Program-made: the position numbers and the translations under genes | Notes under the pieces: generated by a model | Database searches by the model: none | What the model was told of the DNA's origin: nothing | What the model saw: the letters and a program-made list of their open reading frames with translations, nothing else | Source: Pseudofabraea citricarpa | Lineage: Eukaryota; Ascomycota; Leotiomycetes; Helotiales; Dermateaceae | Length of the DNA: 64,000 nt | Direction of reading: 5' to 3' | Assembly: GCA_029641185.1 (NCBI GenBank) | Contig: JAPWGK010000014.1 | Coordinates: 1,213,508 to 1,277,507 of the forward strand | Shown here: piece by piece, positions 37,001 through 49,800 of the stretch | Position numbering within the stretch: position 1 is the first letter of the stretch | How the letters are laid out: every line of letters begins with the position of its first letter

Positions 37001-40000
37001 TACGATAAAACTCGAGTACGATTTAGATAATTATAAACTTACCTTATAATATAATAATATCTAGCTTATTTTTATTAGATCGGGTTTAATATAATATCTT
37101 TATATTATCTAATCGTTCTTTTAGTTCTAGTTCTAGCTCCGGCTCTTTTAGCTTTAGCTCTAGTTCTTTTAGCTTTAGCTCTAATACCTTATATTAAAAG
37201 GATAAGGATATTTTTAAGGAATATTATTCTTAAGATATAACCTTATTATTAGAAATAAAAGTAAAACTAAATACGATACCTAAGGTACTAGATATTATAA
37301 TATTAGACTTATAGCTTATATTACGTCTTTTAAACGATAACTTTTTAACTTATTCTAGAGAAGTTATTCTTATAAACTTCCTCTTTCTAGAAGAAAAAGA
37401 AAAGAAGTTAATAGGTATATTTCCCTAATTAAGCTTTTTATAACTAGCTTTTATTATATCGTGCTTAATATAATATAGTATAACCTATAAACACGTATAT
37501 ACGTCTTAATTATTTATATTCTTCTAATAAAAAAGTTTATTTATATACTTCTTATTTGTTTTACTTAGATGATATATTACCTAGGTATATTAATCTATAT
37601 AATCGAAGCTTAAAAAGTTTATTTCCTAGTTAGAAAACTTTTATCTATTATTATATTCGCTATCCTAAAGCTTATATATTATAGCTTTATAGTATAGTAT
37701 TATATCTTACTTCTCCTAAGTAAGTCTAACTATAAACTTATATAATTTCTATTATATAATATCAAATTATTAGGAAGCTAGTTATTAGTAATACTCGATC
37801 TTATTCTATAAACTAAATAGCTTAATTAATTAATCTAGCCTAAGTATATTCCTTAAAGGAACGTTAACTTATAAAAGATTCTCTTTTATAATAATATACT
37901 TAAAGTTATTAAGTATATTAGATATTAATCTTATTATAGGTAATATTATTAGTACTTATAACTAGTATTAGTAGAAAGATCTATAAGTAAAAGATAAAAG
38001 ATAACTTCCCTAGGCTTATTATAGTTATACTAGATCGAATTAAGCTAATACCTAACTAAGGCAAATTAATATATATAATAGAAAATATATACGAGTAAAT
38101 ATAATATTAATAAAAAATACGCGCGAATTAAAGAAAAAGATAAGGGTAATAAGATAATAGTAATAAGATAGTTGTAATAGTATTAGTAGTAAAATAAAAG
38201 AGGATAAGAATAAGGCTAGCGAGGCTAGGTAACCTTAAGTATAAGGCTAGTATAATATATATATAATTACTTTGCGACTACCTCTTATAGCTACCTCTTA
38301 TAACTATTATTATATCTAATTTATATATATATATAAACTTAAGGTATTATAATACTCTAGAAGGCTTTTATTATATACTATTACGTATATTATTTTTATA
38401 TACTTGTAATTAATAGCTAGTATTATATAAAAAGTATAAACTTAGTAATCCGTATTATTTTATTAATATAAGACTAATAGTATATTATATAGATATTTTT
38501 TAAATATTTCGTTTTAATTACTAGTTATTATATATATAATATAATAAATATAAGGGACGTAAGCTTATTATTTTCTAGTACGAGTACTATAATATTTATA
38601 TTATAGTTACGCTAAAATACTAGTATTATAATAAAGCTAAGACTAGCTAAATTACTAGTAAAAGATAAGCGTAAGATTACTCTCCTAAGTCCCGAATCGT
38701 AATAATAGAGTTAAAGCCTTTTAAGTAGAGATAAAGTAAACCTATTAGCTAATAGTAGCTTATTAAGTATAAAGAGGAGCTAGAAGAAGAACGTTTTTAA
38801 GGATATAAATAAGAAGGATAAGAATAATAATTATTATAATAATACTTTATTATTACCTATAAAAAAGGTATATCCTCTAAGTATAAATATAAGAATATAT
38901 AAATACTAACGAAAGCTTCTATAGATAAAAGTAACTTAAAATCTTAGATTTAAGTTACCTAGGCCGAATATATAAACAGATATAATAGTAAAGCCTATAA
39001 AGCTTATAAAGCCTATTAATAAAAGAAAGTAGCCTAATAATAATAAGGCTATAGACGCGTTAATTAATAGTAGTATATAATATATACTAAATAATAATAT
39101 TATTATAGGTAATAATATTATATTTATATTTATATTTATATATAATATTATATATCGTAGGTTGTCGGATTTTATAGATACTTATACTCGTACTAATACT
39201 AGGGCGAAGCTATAAAAATCTATAATAATAAGACGTACTAGGGGGAAGCCTTCTTTAGAACTAAGTAGGTTAATATAAGATAGATCTAATATTAATATTA
39301 GATATAAATAAATAGATTATAAGGTTAATCCTAATAAAGACTATATTAATACTAGTATTATAACTTTATTATACGAGTATATAAAAAAGGAGAATACTAC
39401 TATAAATAAATTAAAAATACTTAACTACTAGTAATTTATTTATAGTTTAAATCGAGATAAATATTACGCGTCTACCTAATTCGTATTCCCTCGTATAAAA
39501 CTATTATATATAAATTATAAAAAGGCTATTAAGAAGACTAAGAACGACTTTAAGAATTAGAAGGTAATTATATTTTATAAACTTAAGGATTTTATAATAT
39601 TATACTTAGAGGGTAAGAATATAAATAATATAATTTATAGTTATACGAACTTTAAAGACGTATATTATATTATACGTTCGAATTATAAAGAATATTAGGC
39701 TAGCGATATTATATTATTTATAATTATTACTATAAATTTTAACCTTATATCTAATTATAACTATAGTTTTTTAAGGTATAAGTACTTTTTATTCGAGATT
39801 AAAGAAGGCTTTTATTATATTATTTACTAATATAGAAATTAGATATTATCTGCTATTTAATAACTTACGTAATCCTTACTAGAATTCTTAAAACTTTAGA
39901 ATTCGCGTAAGTATAATATAATATTTATAAGTATACTAAGGAATATTTATATATTATATTTAATAGCTTTTATACTAAGGCCGAATTCTATAGCTTACTA

Positions 40001-40489
40001 AGCTTAAATAATTTTCTAATACGTATAATATTATTATTAAATAAGCGTAAGATAATATTACTACTAGATATTAATAATAATTTAGATATAAATATATCTA
40101 ATAAGAAGGCTAATAGAATATATAAAGGAAGCCTTCCCTAAAGTTATAATAACTAGGGCGAAGAAGATAATAAAGAAAATAGGGAAGTAGAGGTAGAAAT
40201 AACTAATTAAAGTAGTTATAATTATAATTATAATAATAAATAGGTATTTTAGTATCTAGTATTATATTATATTAGTCTTATATTATATTAGTCTTATATT
40301 ATATTAGTCTTATATATTATCGGTCTTATATTATATAAGTCTTATATTATATTATATTAGGAGGTATAACTTTTTTTTAGAGTCTTATATATATATTATT
40401 AGTAGTAGTAGTTACTTGGTTTTTTATAATATTAAGATAAATAAAAGAGTTTTTATTATAATATCTTATAGCGTAATATAACTAAATAA
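37001..40489. other. RIP-degraded DNA with coding traces and short repeats
   Basis: Includes repeated CTTTTAGCTTTAGCTCTAG words at 37,108-37,185 (18-24 bp spacing), a plus-strand stretch at 39.4-40.2 kb readable with TAA/TAG interruptions but not recognised, and a 19-bp-spaced TTATATTATATTAGTC array at 40,262-40,370. No gene is called. Confidence 0.35.
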
Positions 40490-40930
40490 AATCTTATTAT
40501 TATATTATAAGTCGTATATAATATATATAATATATATATTATATATTATATATATTATATATTATATATCTTATATATATTATATATATTATATATAGTA
40601 TATATACTATTATATATATTATATATATATTATATATTATATAATCGGACTTTTATTTAAAGCAAATTAATTCTTAGGTTTAACTTACTCCGACTCGCTT
40701 TAATTTGTTTCGACCTAGTTAAATTAGGTAGAATATTATATTAATCCGGGGTTAATCATATAACCGGAGTTTACCTAGTATAAACTAGGTATATACCTAG
40801 TATCTACCCGGATTTAATTTATATTAAAAGGGCACGTAAGTAGGTTTAGGCTTAGGCTTAAGTTTAGGCTTAAGTTTAGGCTTAAGTTTAGGCTTTAGTT
40901 TAAGCTTTAATATTCGTAAGCGAACTTAGA
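40490..40930. repeat. TA run plus GC-richer island, possible inverted-repeat arm Y; 12-bp array
   Basis: A TATATA run (40,505-40,640) precedes a GC-richer island (40,645-40,930) with CCGGGGTTAA, AACCGGAG and CTACCCGGATTTAA. At 40,846-40,910 a 12-bp TTTAGGCTTAAG unit repeats about four times. In reverse complement the island resembles 28,838-29,000. TAGGC is not the usual TTAGGG telomere unit and it is internal, so it is not a telomere. Confidence 0.4.
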
Positions 40931-42274
40931 ACCTCCTTATACTTTAATATATTATATAATAGTATAATAATTATTATATATATATAGCTATAATATTATA
41001 TATATATATAATTATAATATTATAAAGATATTATATTAATTTATATTTATATAATATTATATATTATCTATTAGTATATATACTATTACGTATATATTAT
41101 TACTTATATTAATACTAAAAGATATAAAAGCTATTTATCCTATTATAATACGAATATTATAATTACTATAAACTTTCTACTAGATATATTATCCTTATAT
41201 AACTCTAAATAAATATATAATATTATATAATACGATATCTTAATATAAAATAATACCTAGTAAATTATTATATATAATAATATCGTCCTAAAAAATACTA
41301 CTACTAGCGCCTAAAAAATCCTTTATAATATATCTATAATTATATTATACTTATAATTATACTTATAATTATACTTATAACTATAATTATATATATAAGT
41401 TATATAAAAAAGTCTTAGTTTATATTATTATCTAAGTTCTTATTAGGGTTGATAATAATTCTAGTATTTTTATTCTTTAATATTAGTAAGTCTCTTAGTC
41501 TAAAATTATAAATAAAAAGATCCTTAAAAATATTATATTAATAGAATCTATTAAATTAACCTAATAAGTAATTCTTATTATATTTATCTAGTTTCTTATT
41601 ATTAGTCTAATTAAGAAGATATATTAATTAATAATAGTATATTAGCTAAATATAAGTATCTATTATCTAAGTAAGTTATTTCTAGAATAAAAAAGAAAGT
41701 TACTTATACTTATATTATAGAAAATTAATACCTAACTCTAATAAATTCTTAAAATCTATAGCTAGATATATAAGAGAAAAGATATTCGCTAACTAATATA
41801 TCTAGAACTCTCGATTAAATAATACTCTTAATTTTATAAACGAAAGATATTTTTCTAATATAATATAATCTTCCTATTATTTAATAAACTTATTAATAAA
41901 ATCGGTAGTTTTAATAATAATTTACGCCTATTAGTTTTTATAGTTATATTTTACTTTCTTTTAGGCTTTATTATATAATTTAGATAATAGATTTAGATAT
42001 AAGAATATCTTCTTAATAGGACTAATAATTCTTATTTTATTTAGCCTAGTATAAAAATAAACTTTATTCTAAGTTTTTAGTTCTATTATTACCTAGGCCT
42101 CTAACTTATTAAAATAATATAATACTATAGCTCTTAAGATTATTAACTAACTTATATAATCTACGTGTTTATTATTAGAGTAATTATAATTATACTTAGT
42201 AATACGTTTATTCTTCTTACGTTTATTCTCTTAATCTTCTTTTTATTATTTATATTCTACTAATAAATATTACC

Positions 42275-42308
<34 letters not shown>

Positions 42309-43200
42309 TTATTCTCTTAAGTTTTTTTCTCTTATATTCGAATTCTTTATATCTAATATATTCGAATATATTCGTTTAGTTACTTATATTTAGAGAAGAT
42401 TTACTTTATTCTTTTACTTTATAATCTAAGGTTAAGGTCGAACGTACTTTAGATTTATAGGCTTCTTTTACTTTAATATTATATCCTAGGGATATTATTA
42501 TTAGTATAACTATTAGAAATATTATATCTAGGCTATAATATATATACTTTTAGTAGTTTCTTACGTTTTGATAATAGTATTCCTTTTAATATCTTATTAT
42601 CCTTAGTCTCTTTCTTATTTATTATATCTCTTACCTTATAGTTCTTCTTTCTCGAATTACTTATACCTAAAGGATTTATAGATTCCTTTAATAACTCTCT
42701 TATATATCTTATAAGCTACGATTTCGATAATATTAAATTACTTTTACTTTATAATATTAATATTAACTTTCGCTTTAGCCCCTATAACCTAGGTATAATA
42801 CTCGTATTACTAAAAAACAAAGTAGTTATATTAGATATATAAAATTATATAAAAAGAGTAAAAGTATTTACTTACTTTTAGTAGTAGCTAGATATAATAG
42901 TCGCTTATTCTAGCTAGTTAACGTAAGGCTTATATTACTAGGGTAATAAAATATATACTAGGTAATAGATAAAAGATTTATATAAATTATATCCTTAATA
43001 ATAATATATAAGGTATTATTTATATAACCTAATACTAGTATATATCTAGGGATATTATTTTTATAATAAAACTTACTTAGGAAAAAACTTAAAGGTACTA
43101 AAGTATATATTATAATTATATATTAAGCGAGGCTACTATTATTACGTGAGGCCGTATAAGGTTATATAACCTTATTTACCTTAATATAACTTATTCTCCT
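40931..43200. other. RIP-degraded DNA, unassigned, with an ATT microsatellite
   Basis: 42,275-42,308 is an ATT repeat of about eleven units. The rest gives no recognisable protein or RNA. Confidence 0.35.
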
Positions 43201-43202
43201 TC

Positions 43203-43800
43203 GATCTTCTTTTATACTTTTATACTTTTATACTTTTATACTTTTATACCTTTATACTTTTATATCTTAATTATTACCTTAATCCCTAGATTATTATATA
43301 CTAGTACTCTTTAGCGCCTAAGGCGTATCCTAGGAATATTATTATTACTAGTAAGAGTATTTACGCTTTTATAGTTATATTAGCTAATATATTACTCGCG
43401 CGTAAATCGATCTTATCTATTATTTTATACTAAAGGTATATTCTAGGTATATTATTACTAGGTAAGTATATTTACGCTCTTATAATTATATTAGCTAATA
43501 TATTATTAGTGTAAATCGATCTTATAAATCCTTTCGCGCCTAGAGTATATATTATATATATTATTACTAGTAAATATATTTACGCTCTTATAATTATATT
43601 AGCTAATATATTATATTATATAGATTATTATATATTATCTTATTAACTCTTTTATACCTAGGGTATATACTAGGGACTTACTTCATATAAATTATTATAT
43701 ATTATCTTATAAACCCTTTTATACCTAGGGTATACCCTAGTAATATTATTCCTAGTAAGTATATTTATACTCTTATATATATACTTTTATTAGCTAATAT
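43203..43800. repeat. 8-bp array followed by a ~110-bp tandem repeat
   Basis: CTTTTATA units repeat every 8 bp at 43,212-43,265. Then a unit of about 108-111 bp repeats: TTACGC words fall at 43,361, 43,472 and 43,580, each followed by TATAGTTATATTAGCTAATAT-like sequence. A fourth, rearranged unit ends near 43,800. CCTAGGGTATA words also recur at 43,660-43,735. Confidence 0.75.
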
Positions 43801-44129
43801 TTATCTTTAGATTATAACCTCTAATATTAAATAATAGATAACTAAAAGAAAATAAGTATTAGAGATATAACTCCTTAAAGATATTATTATCTCCTTATAA
43901 GATAATACTAATAATAGTAATAATTTTATTAGACTTATTTCTTATAATACTTATAATAATCTTATTATATTAGCTTAATATCTTAGATTAAAGAACCTAA
44001 TAATACTTAAGATATAAATAGATTCTAAAGTATTTATACTAATATATAATAAGTTATATAATATATATATATATAAATATTATATTACTTAACTAGGACT
44101 TTTTAGCCTAAAATTAGCTATTATCTAAA

Positions 44130-46654
44130 AGGCTCTTAAGATAAATAAAGTATTTAATAAAGGTAAATACTTATAGCGTAACCCTAATAAGTTAAAATAA
44201 AAAGAAGTCGATTATTATATATATTACTTAATATTACTTTAATAGATTAATATATAATAATTAATTAGCGTATTTTAGGAGAAGCGAATATTATTATTAG
44301 AAGTAAACGATCGTTTATTTAATATTATTACTAGAGAGAATAATAATTATATTAAGTCTCTTAAGAGGATTACTAAAACTAGTAATATTCTTATAATTAT
44401 TATAATAAATCCTTCGAAAGAATTATTAGTATTATCTAGTAAATCTTTTTAGTAGATATTAGATAAAGTAAATAAAGCTAATTAAATAAAATATTTAGTC
44501 TTAAGTTTAGTTATATTATCTTTAAGTCTACTAAGAATATTATCCCTAGTATATAATATATTACCCTTAAAAGCGTAAATATCTAAATAAATAATATCTA
44601 TAAAGCTAGGTTTATTATCTATAAAGCTAAGTTTATTATCTATAAAGCTAGCGTTTTTATCTACGAAACTAGTTTTATTAATAAAGCTAGCGTTTTTATC
44701 TACGGAACTAGCTTTATTAATAGAGCTAATATCTTTATTTATAAAGCTAGCTTTATTAATAGAACTAACTTCTTTATTTATAAAGCTAGCTTTATTAATA
44801 ATACCCTAAAAATAAAAGATAACTAATAAAAATAATCTTTTATTAAAGAGATAATTAATTAAAAAATTATCTTTATTCTTTATTATAATAGAAAAAGCTT
44901 AATATAATTAAACGAATAATAATTAGATAAATAATAGCTAAGGAGATAATATATTTACTAATAATCCTATAATATTACGTACTTCTTTATTATTAGTATT
45001 TATATTTAATTACTTATATAATTTACCTAGTAATAATATACTTAGATATCTTTTATCGCGTCTTATAAGTTTATTAAGATCGGTTTTTCTATTATTAGTC
45101 GAAGATAATAACTTAATTATAAAATAAAATAATATAAAAATTAAGGTAATAAATAATAATTAATTATCTAATAATAATTAATATAATAGCTAAGAATCTT
45201 TCGAATATAATAGTCTTATAAACCGAGAGCTACTAAAGGAGGCTAAAGATCTATAAGATCCTTTTAATTTAGATATAATTATTAGCTAATATAATATTAT
45301 TTATATTATCTTATAATATTATATTAAACTATTAGATTTTTATAGACTTTATTATAAACCCTAGATCTCTAAAAAGAATAATACTTAAGAGATTTATAAT
45401 TAAGAGTAACTATAATAAGCTAAGGAGGTTAATAGTTTAAGTATAAATAATTATATATATAAGTTAAATCTAGATTTTACCTTAGAGGAAAAGTTACTTA
45501 AGATATAAAATATTAAGAAGTTACTTAATAATTTAGACTACTAGTTATATAATTATACTAAGGTATATTAGGATCTAGGTATCTTTAACCTTAATCGACT
45601 TTAATTAAAAGATATATCTTTTACTCTTATATTAACTCTTTTATAAGTTTATAGTATATATAAAATCCTTAAGATTTATTATAAGAAAAGTATATATATA
45701 ATTATACTAGTAGATAAGATTAGTTTAAGTAAAATTATCTTAGTTATATTTATTTATTATTTTATAAGTATATTCCTACTAGGTATAATATCTCTAGATA
45801 ATATATTAATTAAATTTAGTTATTATTAGAATAATAAAAGATTATTTAAAGATATAAGATAAAAGAAGATATTTATTATAATATACTTAATAATTATAAT
45901 AAATAAGCCTAATAATACCTAGACGCTAATCCTAAAGATAATCTAGTTAATATACTTAATTTATTTAACCTATTATCTTATCTAAGACTCTTCTTATTAG
46001 TTATATTACCCGATTATATAAATTAATAGGCTTATAAGTTTAAGCGACTCTTAATAAAGTTTAAGCCTCTTATATATTATAATAATACACGTAATAATAT
46101 AAAAACCTTAATATATACTAATAAGTTTAAAAAGATTAAAGGGTATTTATATAAAGATTATAAGTTATTTAAAGACAAGAAAGATAACTCTAAGGTTATT
46201 ATTATTATATTTATATTAATATTATCTGCCTATTATAACCTAGGTATTTTATTTATATAATATAAGAATACCTTAAAATAAATAAGCGCTTAATATATAA
46301 TAGGTTATTAGGTTCTTAATATTACTTAGCCTAGATATATTAGTAGTAAATTTATATATATAATATATAATATAAGAATACCTTAAAATAAATAAGCGCT
46401 TAATATATAATAGGTTATTAGGTTCTTAATATTACTTAGCCTAGGTATATTAGTAGTAAATTTATATATATAATATATAATAAGGCGTAAGTAATTAAAA
46501 ACTTTAATATTACTAATAATAAAGCTTATAAATAATTAGGGATCGACTTTTAGATCCTAGTATCCGCTTACTTATTACTAAATAAGATTAAAGATTTTAG
46601 TAGTTATATAAAGATAATTCTACTTAAAGCTAATATTTAGATTAAAATAAACTT
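44130..46654 (+). pseudogene. Relic of an SNF2-type DEAH helicase, 5' part (plus-strand copy)
   Basis: The plus strand is readable with TAA/TAG as Gln/Trp. The N-terminal part near 44.15-44.45 kb gives VFNKGKYLQRNPNK and ILLLEVNDRLFNIITRE-type sequence. Upstream of motif I I read VYQDLGIFNLNRLQLKD at 45.57 kb. Motif I-like ILVDKISLSKIIL is at 45,700-45,740, motif II-like NNKAYKQLGIDF at 46,515-46,545 (from DEAH by TG to TA and CA to TA changes), and motif III-like VSAYLLLNKIKDFSSYI at about 46,555-46,605. The copia element then interrupts at 46,655, and the frame resumes after it at 54,659. An array of AAAGCTAGC-containing units (24/48 bp) lies inside at 44,595-44,805, and a 110-bp duplication at 46,261-46,480. 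The gene is dead and split. Confidence 0.6.
46261..46480. repeat. Near-perfect 110-bp tandem duplication
   Basis: 46,261-46,370 and 46,371-46,480 match at 109 of 110 bases; the only difference is A/G at CTAGATAT versus CTAGGTAT. It lies between helicase motifs I and II of the plus-strand relic. Every other duplicated segment in the block is far more diverged. Confidence 0.95.
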
Positions 46655-46858
46655 TATTATAACCTAAATTATACCTTAGCTATTATATAAGCCGTGCTAC
46701 TCGCGTAATCCCTTAGTATTAATTAGCTAGTATAAAATTATATTTTCTCTAAGTTAATTTCTTATTCTTTAAATAATTTATAATAGATAATTATATAATT
46801 ATTAATTATTATTTATATAATATTAATTCTAAGCTTTACTTTATTTTTATTTATAATA
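46655..46858 (+). repeat. 5' LTR of element A
   Basis: 204 bp, starting TATTATAACC and ending TTATAATA. It differs from the 3' LTR at about 20 positions, all transitions by my reading, as RIP predicts. It retains a rare TpG at CCGTGC (46,691-46,696), so it is slightly less mutated there than its partner. Confidence 0.9.
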
Positions 46859-46859
46859 G

Positions 46860-49800
46860 TTATAAGCCTAATATAACTTATAAAGCTTCTTTTATTATAC
46901 TAATAGATCTAGAGAATCCTTAGAATATTATATTTTCTTTCTTTTAATTATTATAATTAATAAAACCTCGTTTTTATTATTACTTTTAATATAATAACCC
47001 TAAATAATAAAGAGGTTAATATTAAAGCTAGTATTTACCTTAAAAAGCGTATAAGATAACCTATATAATTCCTTTAATACTAATTTACTACTTAGTTTTA
47101 TAATATCTAGTATCTCTTTAATCTAAGTACTCCTAATATATCTTATATTATCTCTAAAGAGCTTAATCTTTCTTTAATAGTTATAATACTTATAAGCGAA
47201 CTTAATATAAAAAAAAATACTCTTATAATTAAGTTTATAGCTCTCTCTAAAGACTAAAGAAAACTAACTAATAAGCTACTAAAACTAATACTTATAATAC
47301 TTATAAACGTTAAGAAAAAGTTTATAATATTTTCTAAGAGTTATATATTAGAATAATTATACTAAGTTTTATTATTTAGTTTTATAATATCTAATATCTT
47401 CTTAATCTAAGTACTTTTAATATATCTTATATTATCTTAGAAAAGCTTAATTTCCCTTTAATAGTTATAATACTTATAAGCGATTTTAATATAAAAAGAA
47501 ATACTCTTATAATTACTTTTATAATTCTCCCTAAAAACTAAAAAAAACTAGCTAATAAGCCGCCTAATCTAATCTTTATAATACTTATAAATATTAAGAA
47601 GAAGTTTATAATATTCTCTAAAAGTTATATATTAGAATAATTATATTAGGTATAAATATTATTAAGATATTAAGTAATATAAAATTAGGTAAATATTATT
47701 ATAAATTATAAGCTTCTTATATTATATATAATTACTCTTATTTATAAGAATAAAATCTTCTTATAAAATTTAGTCTAAGCTTTAGAATAATAATTTACTT
47801 TTTCTCTTATAAGTACTAAAATAATTATAAGATAAAAGTATTACTAAGTACTCGAGTAAGTATAAAATAATATAAATAATCTTTTCTATTAATATAAGGA
47901 TTAATTATAAGTATTAACTTAAGCTTAAGTATATTATATTCCTAATATTAAAAGATTACTTATAATTAAAGACTTCCTTAATATAATTTTATATAAGCTC
48001 GCTTTTAACTAAGCTAGGAATTAATTAATAAAACTCCTTAGAACTAAGGAATTAAGAAATAAAATATACTTACTTAAAGATTATAAGAATTAGTTCTTAG
48101 TCTTAGTATATAAGAACTTAATATATAAGAGTATATAAGAATAATCGATCTTTATTACTCTTAGTAAACGATCGGATAATTACTAAGGCTTATTATTATA
48201 ATCGAGCTTCTAAAAGTTAAATTACTTATATAAAAAAGCTTTTAGATATCTTTAGGCTTTAGAAGAATATTATATTATAAAGTTTACTTTTATTAGTAAG
48301 ATACTTAAGGGACCTAGTAATTATAAGATTTTATTAGAGAAATACGATTAAATTAAAAATAAACTTAAGAAGAAAAGCTTTAAGGTTTTATAAGATAAGC
48401 TTATTAAAAAAAACTAACTTAATTTATTATTCTTAAGAGGATTAAGCTTAAGAAAAATAAACTCGTTTTTATAATATCTTAGATAAATTAATATTATTCT
48501 TATTAATCTCTCTCTTATAATTAAGAAATTAAAGGAAATATTTATTTTACTTTTAATTTTTTTATTTATCCTCTTATAAATAATATCCTCTTAGATAATT
48601 ATAGCTTACTTAATCTAATAAATAATAAAGATATATTTATTATTAGTACGTTTATTAAGTCGAATTAGATAATATAATTAAAGTAAAAATATAATTATTA
48701 TTTATTCTTAGGAGAAATAAAAGGCTAATTTAAAATATATTATAAGAACCTAAAAGGAAAAATACTAAAAATCTATTATTTTCTAATATAATAATAATAA
48801 AAGGTTTTTATACGAATATTATTTCTAAGGCTTATCTTATAAATTTAAAAGTTTAGTATATAAGTTTAAATTATATTTTTCGTTTTAGTTCTAAGAGGAA
48901 TAATATTATACTTAAGAAGTTTTATAAAAAGTTTAACTTAGTATTTCTTAAATATAAGCTTATTTCTAATTATTTATTAATCCCCTAAATTATTCTCTTA
49001 AATATATATAATATTATAGCGTTTCTTATAATTACTAGAAAGATAACTTATAAGCTAAGATAAAATAAAAAATAAGCGAAGCCTTAGATTAATTTAAAAG
49101 ATAAATAATATATATAAGTAAGATATCTTAGTCTAAAGGTTTTATAATATCTTATCTTAAACGTAAGAAATATAATAATTAAAAGAACCGCTTATATAAA
49201 ATATAAAAGTTATATAATTATATATATAAAATAAATAATCTTATATTATCTAAGGTATTAATAATCTCTAAGATTATTTTAGTAAATATCCTAGGATTTA
49301 TTCGATTTTAGTAATAGGTTTAATAGATCCTCTTAGCTACTTATTATAAAAGATAAATTTAATAGGAAAATATTTATTTTCTTATTTTACTTAAAAGAAT
49401 ATACGTTTATATTTCTTATAATATAAGACTTTAAGGTATAAGTAAAAAGATAATATAATTTATTAATTTATATTCTTAAGTATAATAATAATATTATAAT
49501 AATCTCTAATATTAGAATAACTAATTATTAGTATTAGGTTATAAAAGAGAAAATTAAATTAAATCTTTTACTAATATATACTTATAAGCTAAATAATACT
49601 CCTAAAAAAGTAAAATAAAAGTTATTATAAAATCGATTAAAATAAAAGTAATAGTTAATTTACCTAAGCGTTTATAACTAGAGATTATACGTACTAAAGT
49701 ATATCTTTTAAATATAAGCCTTTTATAAGACTATAGTTTTCGTTTATTTAACTAAGTATTTAACTTATAATTTCTCTAATATTTTAGATAATATAATCTT

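Noticed and set aside
40846..40910. TTTAGGCTTAAG repeats as a possible telomere
   Set aside because: The unit is not TTAGGG, the array is short and degenerate, and sequence continues on both sides.
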